Shown: piece after piece, positions 45,301-55,455 of the stretch
Position numbering within the stretch: the stretch's first letter is position 1
Layout of the letters: every line of letters starts with the position of its first letter
Assembly: GCA_022578965.1 (NCBI GenBank)
Contig: MU400532.1
Span: 310,001-374,000, forward strand
Direction of reading: 5' to 3'
DNA length: 64,000 nt
Source of the DNA: Xylaria sp. FL1777
Lineage: Eukaryota; Ascomycota; Sordariomycetes; Xylariales; Xylariaceae
Notes under the pieces: generated by a model
Told to the model about the DNA's origin: nothing
Database searches by the model: none
The model's input: the letters and a program-made list of their open reading frames with translations, nothing else
Translations under genes and position numbers: made by a program

Positions 45301-46236
45301 AGCTCAGCCTGAAGGGTCATCAATAGGGCACCACTAAAACCGCCGCATCTGAGACACGTTGTGACAGAGATAGGTACTTCGCTGTAGCTATCCTTTATAA
45401 CCCCTCTAAGGATGGGAGGTCTCGGGCGCTAGCCCGCTAAAATTTTAGAAGGGCGTAGCACATGTTCAGGTACGGCGCCCTGCTGACTACCCAGGTACCT
45501 ACGGGCTCTACCTATTGCGTACAGTGGGCACCCGGCGCTAGCAACCAGCCAGTCGACTGGATTCCATGACACATAATTACTCGATCGAAACCGCAGACGA
45601 GGCAAAGACCTGTCCTTGCCGTGTTTAAGTTTTTCCTTTCGTTTTGAAATGCACTTGAGGAGTCATGAGGACAAAAACGTATAATAACAACCGGTGTCCT
45701 CCTGTGCGTTGGCATGATGTTCGAGGCGGCCCATCGATGCGGTTTCCAAACAAACAGACAAGACAGCTTTTTGTTTGGTTATTCTTTTAAAGCGTCTGCA
45801 TTATCGACCTGGGAACGTTCTAGGCCTTCCTTATTACATACTGTCTTTGTTGCACTTTTAGAAAACCAAACAACTCCCAAACAAATTCGATAAGCCGGAA
45901 CTTTCTTCGAAGTCTTAACTTCCGAGAGGCAGCTATCTAACAACAACACTTCGTTCTTAATTCGAGAGAGTCTTCCCATGTAAACAGCCATTTTTAACTT
46001 ACACACGGTCACGAGCCAATCAGATACCGGAATCTGGCTGTTCATCACCCAAAACGGATAGACTCCTATAATAGATCTACGCTACCCTCCAGATCTACAT
46101 AATTCGACAAGAAATCTTAAGTGATACTATCACCACTCGCGTTTTCCTGCCCGTGCTGGTCAGTCAAAACTTGTCGAGGTCATACGACATTAAGATACGA
46201 ATAAATACAACAACAGAGGATCAAATTTACATCAAG
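42373..46236. other. 3.9-kb gene-poor region
   Basis: 42700-43010 is GC-rich with pyrimidine runs and no clear gene. An open frame at about 43691-44089 (plus) has no recognised domain. An iron-GATA match lies at 44091-44099. GGTA simple sequence occurs at 43335-43365 and 44935-44955. I cannot support a gene here, though a small one may hide. Confidence 0.4.
44091..44099 (+). promoter_or_regulatory. Isolated iron-GATA-like site
   Basis: ATCAGATAA in a region without a clear gene; the next start codon (46237) is 2.1 kb away. May be chance. Confidence 0.3.
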
Positions 46237-47841
46237 ATGCCGCACCGCGTGGTAGATTTCTTCCGTTCTCCCAACGACAGCATCCACAGCATCAAGCAAA
46301 CGGTCCAGCGTCACACGAGTCCTACAGCACGCGCAGGATCAAAAGAGCGACAACGTCCCAGTCGCACATCGTCATACGGATCCTCGCATGATGGCGTTGT
46401 AGAAGACCATACCCCAGCACCCCCGGTGAAGCTACCAGAGTCAACTAAGGAGAAACACAAAGAACACCACCGCATAAGTTTCCCGAGTTTACCCCTAGTT
46501 GGACACAAGTCCCAGAAGGATCTCTCGCAAAATCCAAGCGCGTCTTTAGACTGGAGGATCGAGTCGGCGCCAGCTATTATGTATGGTGGCCCGGAAGAGA
46601 GTACTGGAGCTTTGATATCAGGGCAATTGCAATTATGTGTGAAAGAGGAGACTTTTGAGGTTGAGAACCTAGAGGCTAAACTCGAAATCCGCGTTACGCA
46701 GAAGAAGCCGTTTAACAGCCATTGCCAGGATTGCGCATGCCAGAGGACAGAACTGAAGAGTTGGTCCTTCTTGAGTGAGCCAACGGTACTGACTCAACGT
46801 ACGTAGTATCTCATTTTTCTCCTCTTTCACTCCTCGGTAAACTAATACGAAGTCACAGGCACCCATGAATTCCCGTTTTCCGCGTTATTGGAAGGGCATC
46901 TGCCGTCCACAACGGATAATCACCTGCTTTCCATTCAATATGTTTTCACAGCAGAGGCACGACCGCGGGACGGCGGGCTACCGCTTAAAATGCGTCGTAC
47001 GATTGATGTGCGACGCTCACTTCCCGTACCTGGGATCCCACACCACAGTGTGCGCATCTTCCCGCCGACCGACATCACGGCAAATGTGCACTACGACCCT
47101 GTTGTGCACCCACACGGCACAAGCAGATTTACGCTGCGTCTCGATGGCGTTGGCAAGCATAACTCGACAGGCCTCAGCGTAGAGTACTGGAAGTTGAAGC
47201 GCCTGTCTTGGAAACTAGAGGAAGACGTCTCGACGGTAGCACCCGCATGCCAGAAGCACACGCCAAAAACCACCTCGAGAGGAGATGCCGGCGAGAATGG
47301 CAACGAGGCGAAAAAGGGCATCACGCGTTCGGATACCCGCGTTATCGCCCACGCGGACATGCACTCGGGCTGGAAGACAGACTACTACTCTGTGGAAGGC
47401 CACGTCGACGCCGAGATCGAGTACCAGACCGGCGGGTCCTCCTCACGGCCCGTGAGCTGCGACGTGCGCGGACAGGACGGGACCGAGGTCTCGCACCGGC
47501 TCGTGGTGGAGATGGTAGTATCGCAGGAATACGTCCCGCTCGCGCACACGCGCCACGTCACCCCCACTGGTGTGGCACGCATCTTGCGCATGAACTTCGC
47601 CGTCGTGATCACAGACCGGCCCGGGCTGGGCGTCAGCTGGGACAACGAGGCACCACCCATCTACCAGGACGTGCCTCCCTCCCCGCCTTCATACGCGCGG
47701 GCTGTGATCCAGGATGGCAGCGTAGAGGATCTGACGCTCTCTTCTGCGTCATCTACTGTGGGTGAAGACAGCTCGGATCCCCGCGAGTCACCCCTCCCAA
47801 GGGAAGAGCTTGGCTCGCCCGCGGATTCGAGAACGACATAA
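46237..47841 (+). CDS. ldb19: Arrestin-related trafficking adaptor, Ldb19/Art1 type
   Basis: Two exons (46237-46798, 46859-47841; 60-bp intron) give 514 aa. Residues 1-115 are disordered and Ser/Arg-rich. The LDB19-type arrestin N-domain follows: GALISGQLQLCVKEE, VTQKKPF with a C-x-D-C pair (HCQDCAC), ELKSWSFL and, restored by splicing, THEFPFSALLEGHLPSTT. Then come SVRIFPPTDITANVHYDPVV and LKRLSWKLEEDV. The C-terminus has two PY motifs, PPIY and PPSY, within 15 residues, the docking sites for NEDD4/Rsp5 ubiquitin ligases. The protein should therefore recruit the ligase to plasma-membrane transporters and trigger their endocytosis. Yeast Ldb19 does this for amino-acid permeases. An alternative fungal ART of the same family cannot be excluded. 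Confidence 0.85.
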
Positions 47842-49395
47842 CGACATGACTATATTGCTATTCTAGCATCACGATTCGGAAGAAAAACACAAAATAATTT
47901 AATAATGCCGGAGTTAAAGAGCAGTGGATATAGATGGTTTCTTTATTAGAGGATATTGGTTGGTTGGGTAGGCGAGATTTGCATTTAACGCGAAATACCC
48001 CAAAAAGCGATGGTTTCTACTTCACGCTTTATTTCTAGCAAATAGATAGAACTTTGTCAGTTCGGAAGAAAAAAACAGAACGACAACGAAATGAGACAAG
48101 AGTGGCAATTTGGTTTCGATAGAGACAGTGCTGTTATTAGATAGGAAATAATAATGATAACTGAGATGAATCATGTCATGTCTACAAGTTTCCGTAGCTC
48201 GACGCCTGCCCCAATTCGCGTAGTGAATGAGCAAAATAGACGATTACAACTTGGAATGTTGTACCTACCTATAATGATGAATTAAACGAGGCTATACATT
48301 TAAGTTAAGTCTTACTCACACTAGCTACAATCCAATATATGAATGCCAGACATACAGAAGATTGCGGTATTCTTGGGTAAGAAAAAAGAAAACAGAAATG
48401 GGTTTGTACTCAAATAAATAGGGTAATTATGTAACTATTGAGTAATCAACCCCTTTTTTAAGTCCAATATGTTTAAAAGGGGTAGAGGAGATACCAAATA
48501 GTGAGTTTGAGTGAAGTTGAAGATACAGAGATTAATTTCTAGAAGAACATGAGAAATACCAATTCTTGAGTAAAGTGATGATAATGGGATGAAAAAGGTT
48601 AGAGTAGGCCTTTAAAGTTATTTGGGACTATCTAGGTCTACTTTAAGCTATGTCGAGTTTGCCAATATATATCTGTTACCCTCTCTGTCTTTCAAAAGAA
48701 ACTAGACGCAAAAGTATTGGGCACGCTGCCCAGACAGAGACACTACCTCAAGGAAATATCGAGACATAAGTCAGACTATATTGTCCAAATAACCATCATC
48801 CAGTAATGAGCAGAATAATGAGGATAGCATACCATTGTGAAGCGATGGAGAGACTTAGCCTCGTGGCGAATAATCTTTGGTCGAACAGAACGAGTGTAGA
48901 ACAAATAATGAGTATAACGGAAATAGGAAATTCTCTCTATAATTTAAGTGGAAAACGAATTAACTTAGTAGAGGAGTGTATTCCATTGTAGCTTCGTTAA
49001 ATAGATGTCAGGTTATATTGGCAAACCTATTACATATACTCCTTCTTTCACTGTAGCAGAATCAATAGTCGGAGAAAAAAAAGACGAACGGTCTCTACTA
49101 GTTCCAACAATACAACATATATCGTGTGAAGAGACATTCTGCACGACGAGATATGCTGCTCATGCTAACTGATACATGGTCTTGGTTGCGATGGCTACTC
49201 ATATACAACTGAACAACGATTTCCTGTAGCTCTACTTAACAAATAAGACATAGATAGCCCATAAGGAACTACACTGTAAGAACATCGGCAGCCCCTGATG
49301 CAGTTGCAATGATATCGGAGGTTATTGTCCCGGAGTGAATAGATAGCCCTGGCAGTCACATAGCAGGTGGGAAAGGGGTCAGGAGCCGGTACGTT

Positions 49396-49407
49396 GGCCA
49401 ATTGGCC
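49396..49407. repeat. 12-bp perfect palindrome GGCCAATTGGCC
   Basis: Self-complementary 12-mer containing two overlapping CCAAT-like cores in opposite orientation. It lies 60 bp before the hairpin at 49466. Confidence 0.7.
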
Positions 49408-49465
49408 CCTAGGGCTTCCCAATACCCGTCAGGGGGTAATATCTCGTCTATTTACCAAATCTACG

Positions 49466-49488
49466 ATATAGACCCTAGGGGTCTATAT
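49466..49488. repeat. Hairpin: 10-bp inverted repeat with 3-base loop
   Basis: ATATAGACCC - TAG - GGGTCTATAT, perfect arms. It is flanked by an outer imperfect inverted repeat (TCAGGGGGTAATAT near 49428 and ATATCCCCTGA near 49496). Confidence 0.75.
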
Positions 49489-51202
49489 GTGATTATATCC
49501 CCTGATAGATGATCTAGATTGCGATGAAGAGACTGCTATGACAAGGGTTTAAATTCAGTACTGAAACTTGGACTATTCAGACACGCATTCTATTCTTGTT
49601 TTAAGCTTCTTCGCCGAGGACATCCTTACCTTCTCGTATCCAAATGTCTCTTAGTCTGCAGCATGGCTTCCAACGGCTACATTTCCCTATTCCGCGGGCG
49701 CGTAGCTCACTCTCATTCAGCTGGCGAAGGTCTTGGTATTCTTGGCCTTGTGGTGGCTGTGATATCTCAATACTACCTACGTACAAATCACAAAACGCAT
49801 CTGGAAGTCATCACTCATCTAGTCTGCATCACTAGTAGGTAGTGATGGACCGCTGTTGTTTGGTTTAACGTCCGAGATTCTGGACGCCCCGTTTCGTTGA
49901 CTATATGTCTCAGACATCAGCTTCTGCTCACTTGAGGATTATGGTGGGAGGATTTCGTATGCAGCCTCTTACCTTTTCAGCTACGAGGTAGTTCAGTTCA
50001 AAAATCAGCGAGTCCGTCAGTGGGCAGGCTCCCACTAACCTTCAAAACGTAGCTCGTGCTATCGTCGTCCCTGTTGCCTGCGTAGAACAACTGACTGGAG
50101 AACCATACGGCCTGTGGTGACCCAGAGCAAGTAATGAGGGGATGTGATGCAGATCTCCAGTCTTGGGGCATGTTTATTGGTTCATCGTAGTACTGCATAG
50201 GAGAGAAACCAACGACGCCTACGAAGGAACTCATTGCTGCTTGTATACAGTAGTTTGCAGATCAAAAAAGCCCAGCTGAATCCCCTAGTCCAAATCTCGT
50301 TGAATAATCCACTCAACCTCCTTGTTTACGACCTGTTCCATGGCCTGGGTGTGCCGATGTTTGTCGATATGCACCTTAATTACTGCTTGGTGCTGCTATA
50401 GGCCTGGGCCAATTTCGTTATCTGCTGAGCCTATACCCTTTGGTTCTCCTTTGGTTATGAATTGTGGTAGAGTTCTCATTGGTTCTAACCCGAGCCAAGA
50501 CATACAAAACGGTGTGGATAGAATCTTAGCCAGCCTCCACCTGCGATGTTACGCCCCGGTATCAAGAACTTCAATTGCATTTCGTTCCAAATCGGGAAGC
50601 TTTTATCCGTACCGAGTGAGCTGATAGGTTCATATTGTTGCCAGGGTGCGTTGCCCTATGCGGAAATCATGGGGCTGGCAAAGAGCTGGGCAGCTGAATT
50701 GGAACGGTGTTGTGGGACATGTGCATATATTGCTGACGAACACTTCCAGATCTGGACTTGCAGATTAGGATGACTATAACTGTTTTCTACTTGCAACTGG
50801 CGAACCAAGTTGTGGTATTTCACGGGTACCGAACGATCATCCAATTATAGATTCAGCAACTGCAGAGTCAGCTGGCCACAAGCCAAAACTATGCCTATTG
50901 CCAAACCAAACATAGCTGATCCTCAAATCACATCTGGTAGAATGTCACACCCTATAGAATTACTTGGGGGATATTCACAACTTTCACTGATGAAAGTTGA
51001 AAGCTGAATGCAGTGATCTCGAGGGATTTGGGTGAGGATCAGCATCATTAGATCACCGGGGGAGGTAGTCTGGAATATATAAGAAAGGACAATGGCATTG
51101 TAAGTTCTGGCTCAGAGGCAGTACAAACGATTGTTTATTCCTCAAACTCTATCTTTCTCATGCACCTGTTGTTATAAATTGCGCCTTATTAAGTCATTTA
51201 CT

Positions 51203-53194
51203 ATGAAGAACATGCAATTCACCCTCCTGGCCCTGCTGCTCTACACAGCCGGCCTCGAGGCCAAGACCTACAAAAAGAATGTCCCAACCTATGAAATTGG
51301 GCCCGGCGCCAAGATTAACGGCAATACGATTACATATGAAGACCCCGACTGTGATGACGGCCTGGATTGCGAAACAAGCAAGAAGTGTAGCAATGACGGA
51401 TACACCCCCTCTGTGTCTGAAGACAATAAATATTTTGCTTGCTGTGCCGCTGGACAACGACTCCTAGGAAGTCCGGACACCGCGTTCGACTGCTGTGCTG
51501 ACGGCCACGACCTAGTTGGTGACTCCCATTGTGGGTATCACTGCTGCCCGACTGGCTTCACCTTTGATGGCCAGCAATGCAAAGAGTTTTGCAAGAACGG
51601 CAAGGCTCTTGTCGATGGCAAGTGCGTCTGCCCTAAGGGAACGACCGAAGGTGACGATGGGACTTGCGAGAAGACGCCAGATGAGCCCGGGAAATGTGAT
51701 GACGGAAAGTGTTCTTCTGGTCTAGAATCCGGTAAATACAATGAACACTCGTTACGACAACTTTAGAGCATATTAGTACTGACTTCTACTAGGCAAATGC
51801 TATGTTTTTAAAGCCGATAATGGCAACAGGCTTGGTCTCGCCGGTGACAACGTTTATTACGCAGCCCCTGAGAGCATGACTCAGCGCTATGGCAAATTTC
51901 AACTTTGCCTTGACGAAAAGTGCACCCCCGGGAAGGATATAAATCCATCAACCGATATCTATATCCGCGATACCTACGGTGATTTGGCTACCGGCGCCAA
52001 CAAGAACCAATGGCTTATCCACGCCATTAACGGAGGCCACATCGGCCGAACCCCTGTTTTCTCCCTGGCCGGACACTTCTCTATCAGCAAGTGGCCCTGT
52101 GGGAAGTACTGTCTAGGTGGATTCACGGAGGGCGTTGGCCCAGCCTGTCCTGCGATAACGCCAGCCCTGACGTTCTACACCCAAGACCCCCAGATGTGTG
52201 TGGAGTTTGAGTTTACTGAGGTGCCGTGCGATCTCAAATCTGACGCGAACAACTGTATCTGGAAGAGTGGTGATCAGTGCTGCAACAAGATTGACTGCAG
52301 CAAGGCGGATTGCTCTAAAAAAGGTAAATAAACCTTCGGATTCTCATTCAATCTCGGGCTAGCAAGGGTGGCATGTTAGTTAGTATGTAGGAGCTTGAAT
52401 GGGCCACGGAACGACCATGGTGGAGATGTATACTTCTTCTTTCTTTGCCTTAGCAGGATTGACCATGTCTGCTTTACTATGTATAAGAGAGTACCTAGCT
52501 AATTCATACCTTTCCTCTTACCTCATTAGAAAATGCGAGTAATTCACCAGACACCACTTCACCAGACACCACTTCACCAGACAATATCTCACCCGATAGT
52601 ATCTTACAAGATACTTCTTCGATAGATAATGTAGCCCTAGATAATACCTTACCAAGCGATCTCACGCTGGACGATATGTTGTTAGATGATGCCTCGCTGG
52701 ACACTACTATGCCAGACACTGCTTTACCAGAAGAGTCCTCACCAAACAATACAAGTAATTGGAGTTTTCCCCTTTCGTATGGCACCACACTTCTATTAGC
52801 AGCAGCGAGCCTGGCACTATCTCCCTTAATTTCCAGACTCCCCAAACGGAAAATCACTCAAACCATAGCCCCCCAAAACAAGGTTACCCAAACTCCGACC
52901 GCTGAAGAGAGTGCTACTGAGGCCACAACCACTGAAGATGGGGCTTCAAAGGTCGTGGCCCCCTTAACCCCGGAAAGTGAGGCTACTCGAATCCCACCGG
53001 ACACCGAGGACATCGACCAGCTCAGCCCGAAGGTGAGCGAGTCCATTTCACGGTACACAACTGCGGCACTATCTCGTTATACTACGAAAAGTAGAACAGT
53101 GGTCTCCACAAGCAAGATCAACCACGATGAGGTTATATCGGAGCAAATAGAATATGAAAGCAGCCAAACGACCCCTGAGGAATTGGACCTATGA
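51203..53194 (+). CDS. Cys-rich secreted/surface protein with repeat stalk and membrane anchor
   Basis: Three exons (51203-51731, 51793-52323, 52530-53194; introns 61 and 206 bp) give 574 aa. A signal peptide (MKNMQFTLLALLLYTAGLEA) is followed by a region with about 20 Cys, including CC pairs (FACCAAGQ, FDCCADGH, YHCCPTGF) and an EGF-like CVCPKGTTEGDDGTC. A second, lower-Cys domain begins after intron 1 (CYVFKADNGNRLGLAG) and ends in a CCNKIDCSK motif. Exon 3 starts with an S-P-D-T-T type repeat stalk encoded by 15-bp units, then a hydrophobic segment (about 420-445) followed by KRK and a Ser/Thr-rich tail. That makes it a predicted type I surface protein. If intron 2 is retained, translation stops two codons after KKG and a shorter secreted form without anchor results. 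I do not recognise the family. Confidence 0.75.
52540..52640. repeat. 15-bp tandem coding repeat (SPDTT stalk)
   Basis: CACCAGACACCACTT-like units repeat with growing divergence toward the 3' side, encoding SPDTT, SPDNI and SPDSI units. They lie just inside exon 3 of the surface-protein gene. Confidence 0.8.
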
Positions 53195-53635
53195 ACTTGA
53201 AATGAACTTACTGGGGTCGGTTGCTTATATAATCTTATTAGAAAGAGGAGCTTTTTGGACAAAAGCTCCCTAGCAACCATTTTTAAATTATGTCATTTAG
53301 GGATATTAAAGTAGTATAGAAGTCTTATATTTTTTGTGTTACCTATTCGTCATGTAGTTAGGGTAGTTGAGCCATTAGCTTTTAAATTAGAGAATACTCC
53401 GTATAGCTTTCGATGGATCACTATGAAACATAACTTTGTGGGCTACCGTGTCTGTGCGAGTTTAATACTACCTATGTACATGGTTTAGCTTTGCAAGGAG
53501 CTTTGAGGGTGTAGTTTTCTTTTTGATCATGTTGTCAATTGGCGCCCTCAGCTTTGGTGACCATATCGTGAAATTATGGTTCTGACTGTGGTCGTTTGAG
53601 TGACTGAACACGTGCTTGTTGGCGTACTGCAATTC
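53195..53635. other. Convergent 3' spacer
   Basis: Between the stops of the surface-protein gene and the NDUFAF6-like gene. A stem GGAGCTTTTxxxAAAAGCTCC near 53248-53270 could form a hairpin at the 3' end of the former. Nothing else seen. Confidence 0.45.
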
Positions 53636-54873
53636 TTAAATTTGCTGTGCCTGGTGCGCCCGCCATAGCCTCCACGGAAGCTTCCAGCTGCTTTTTACGG
53701 TAAACGGGTTGAAGTTCTCAGCTTCAAGTCGGCTAAGATAATCATTAGCTGGCACACCCTCTAGCAGTACCCCAAATCCCCTTCGAAGTATGTGGTCAAT
53801 GCCCTCTGGTCCGGAGTCTGAATTGGGATACTCATGCTGCTCTTCGCCCTGGTGTTCGTATTCATGCCCTGGGTGCTCGCCTACTCGGATGTTTTTCAAC
53901 ATCTCCCTAGCGGTGATCAGGTGGTCATTAGCCCGCGTCGCCACTTTGAAGACGGCATCTTGGAAGCCCTCGGCTTCGGGACCATGACGATAGACATCCT
54001 CTTCTCTCAAGCCAGTCTCTGCCATGATATCTAACGGCAGAAGTAAGACGGGGTTTCTGCTAGCAGCGACGTTTGCGCCGTCGGGAGACTTCACGGGAGG
54101 GGAAGGCGATGCCAGAACGGGTATGCCTCTGCACACTGCAGCAATGCCACAAGCCTTCCCAATGTGGCTGGCTAGATGATCCATATGCATGGATTGAATG
54201 GACAGCGTGGCTAGCGTAGAGTACATGAGAGTAGAATATGTATTCTCGGCGTAATCCTCAAGTGCGGAAAGACTGGGAAATGGTCGGTTATCCATATGCT
54301 TCTCGCGTGTGCTTATCATGCGCAGTAACCAGAATCGAATGGAGCCGGGGTTGCTCTCGGGAGAGGTCCCTGCGAGGCGCGACAGAACGCTGTGGAGGAG
54401 GATCATGATGGGCTCCTTGGGCGGGCGACCGGCGAAAGTATTGTTGACGGCATCGCGCCAAAACTGCATGCGTAGTTGGCCGATGGCGGAATTCGACACG
54501 AGCTCGGGGAGGCGGACGAGCTCGATATTGAGCGCGCGAAAGGCGTCGTAGGCATCTCGTCTTGATTTAGGGATGAAGTTTCGGATTAGAAAGGCATCGT
54601 AGTCAGACTGTCTAGTACCATTAGTGTCTTGGTATTGGTCTTCAGTATTGTTGGTCAGCCAAAGGAGGAGAGAGAGAGACTGAAGATGAAGATTAAGGTT
54701 GAAGATTGAAGTATAGGTTTAGATGAAAATAAATGGTACCTTAACTGGGCGCCGCAGTATTGTCTCGCCTTGTCGACATCAACATCTGTGATCAGAGTTC
54801 GTCGCGAAAACTGCACACTCGATCTGGGTCCTTGCCATTGCAGTCGAGGACGTAACCGTACTATACGAAACAT
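53636..54873 (-). CDS. NDUFAF6-like complex I assembly factor (SQS/PSY fold)
   Basis: Two exons (54873-54740, 54611-53636; 128-bp intron) give 369 aa. Residues 1-28 are Arg-rich and acid-free (MFRIVRLRPRLQWQGPRSS), a mitochondrial leader. The squalene/phytoene-synthase-like helical fold follows: ARQYCGAQLR joined to QSDYDAFLIRNFIP, RRDAYDAFRALNIEL, GQLRMQFWRDAVN, YAENTYSTLMYSTL, HMDHLASHIGKACGIAAVCRGIPV. The DxxxD prenyl-diphosphate motifs of true synthases are not evident, as in NDUFAF6, which helps assemble respiratory complex I in the mitochondrion. An insert rich in Glu/His (GHEYEHQGEEQHEYPN) precedes the last helix. The acceptor at 54612 is fixed by frame: nearer AGs bring stops. Confidence 0.85.
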
Positions 54874-55455
54874 TGAAGGAAAATAAAAGCTATATTATGA
54901 ACTCCATCGGGATATAGTACAAGAGCGAAGAGTAGGTAGTAGCGCCTCGGAAAATGGAAAAGCTCATGAACAAGTTGTACCGAGGATGCTGAAGTTGATA
55001 AAATCATATTGCAGTGACATCAGGAATCTATCTCAGGCTATCTGGTAGGATGATAAGTTTGCACTGTGTATACTAAGTTGATTATGGCCTCTACTGATAT
55101 CTGCCTCCAGCATACAGGTTATACGGTAGGTGGATACATTGTAACAAATATACAGGATGTACTCCGTTTCCTGTAATTGATATATACACTGTAAGATCTC
55201 TGTGCTAGAGCTCATTAACGCGGTCAGCTGATGACCCGTCGAACGAGTTCGTGTCACCCCCGCTAGAAGCTCCCGGATAGGGCTTGTAAGCGCGTCGACT
55301 TCTAGAGCTATCAACACTGTCTACTTGTCTGCCTGTGTAGGTACTATGTAAGCCTCTTCAACTCCCGGCTTCTAGAATCACCGCCTTCAGCCCTACTGCT
55401 CGATGAAAATGCTGGCGACATTTCTATATTCTTATCGTGAATTGAGGTGCCTAAT
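54874..55455. other. Divergent promoter of NDUFAF6-like and rad5 genes
   Basis: 582 bp between the two start codons, transcribed apart. No known site stands out; a short open frame on the minus strand (55033-55317) lacks motifs. Confidence 0.5.

Larger units (their letters stand above)
47842..51202. other. 3.4-kb AT-rich gene-poor region with a palindrome cluster
   Basis: 47880-49060 is very AT-rich. 49396-49515 contains several inverted repeats (separate entries). Open frames between 49600 and 51000 are short, overlap on both strands and carry no motif. The 3' end is the promoter of the Cys-rich protein gene. Confidence 0.45.

Noticed and set aside
47208..47765. 185-codon alternative frame in the arrestin gene
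   Set aside because: Arg-rich shadow of the arrestin reading frame.
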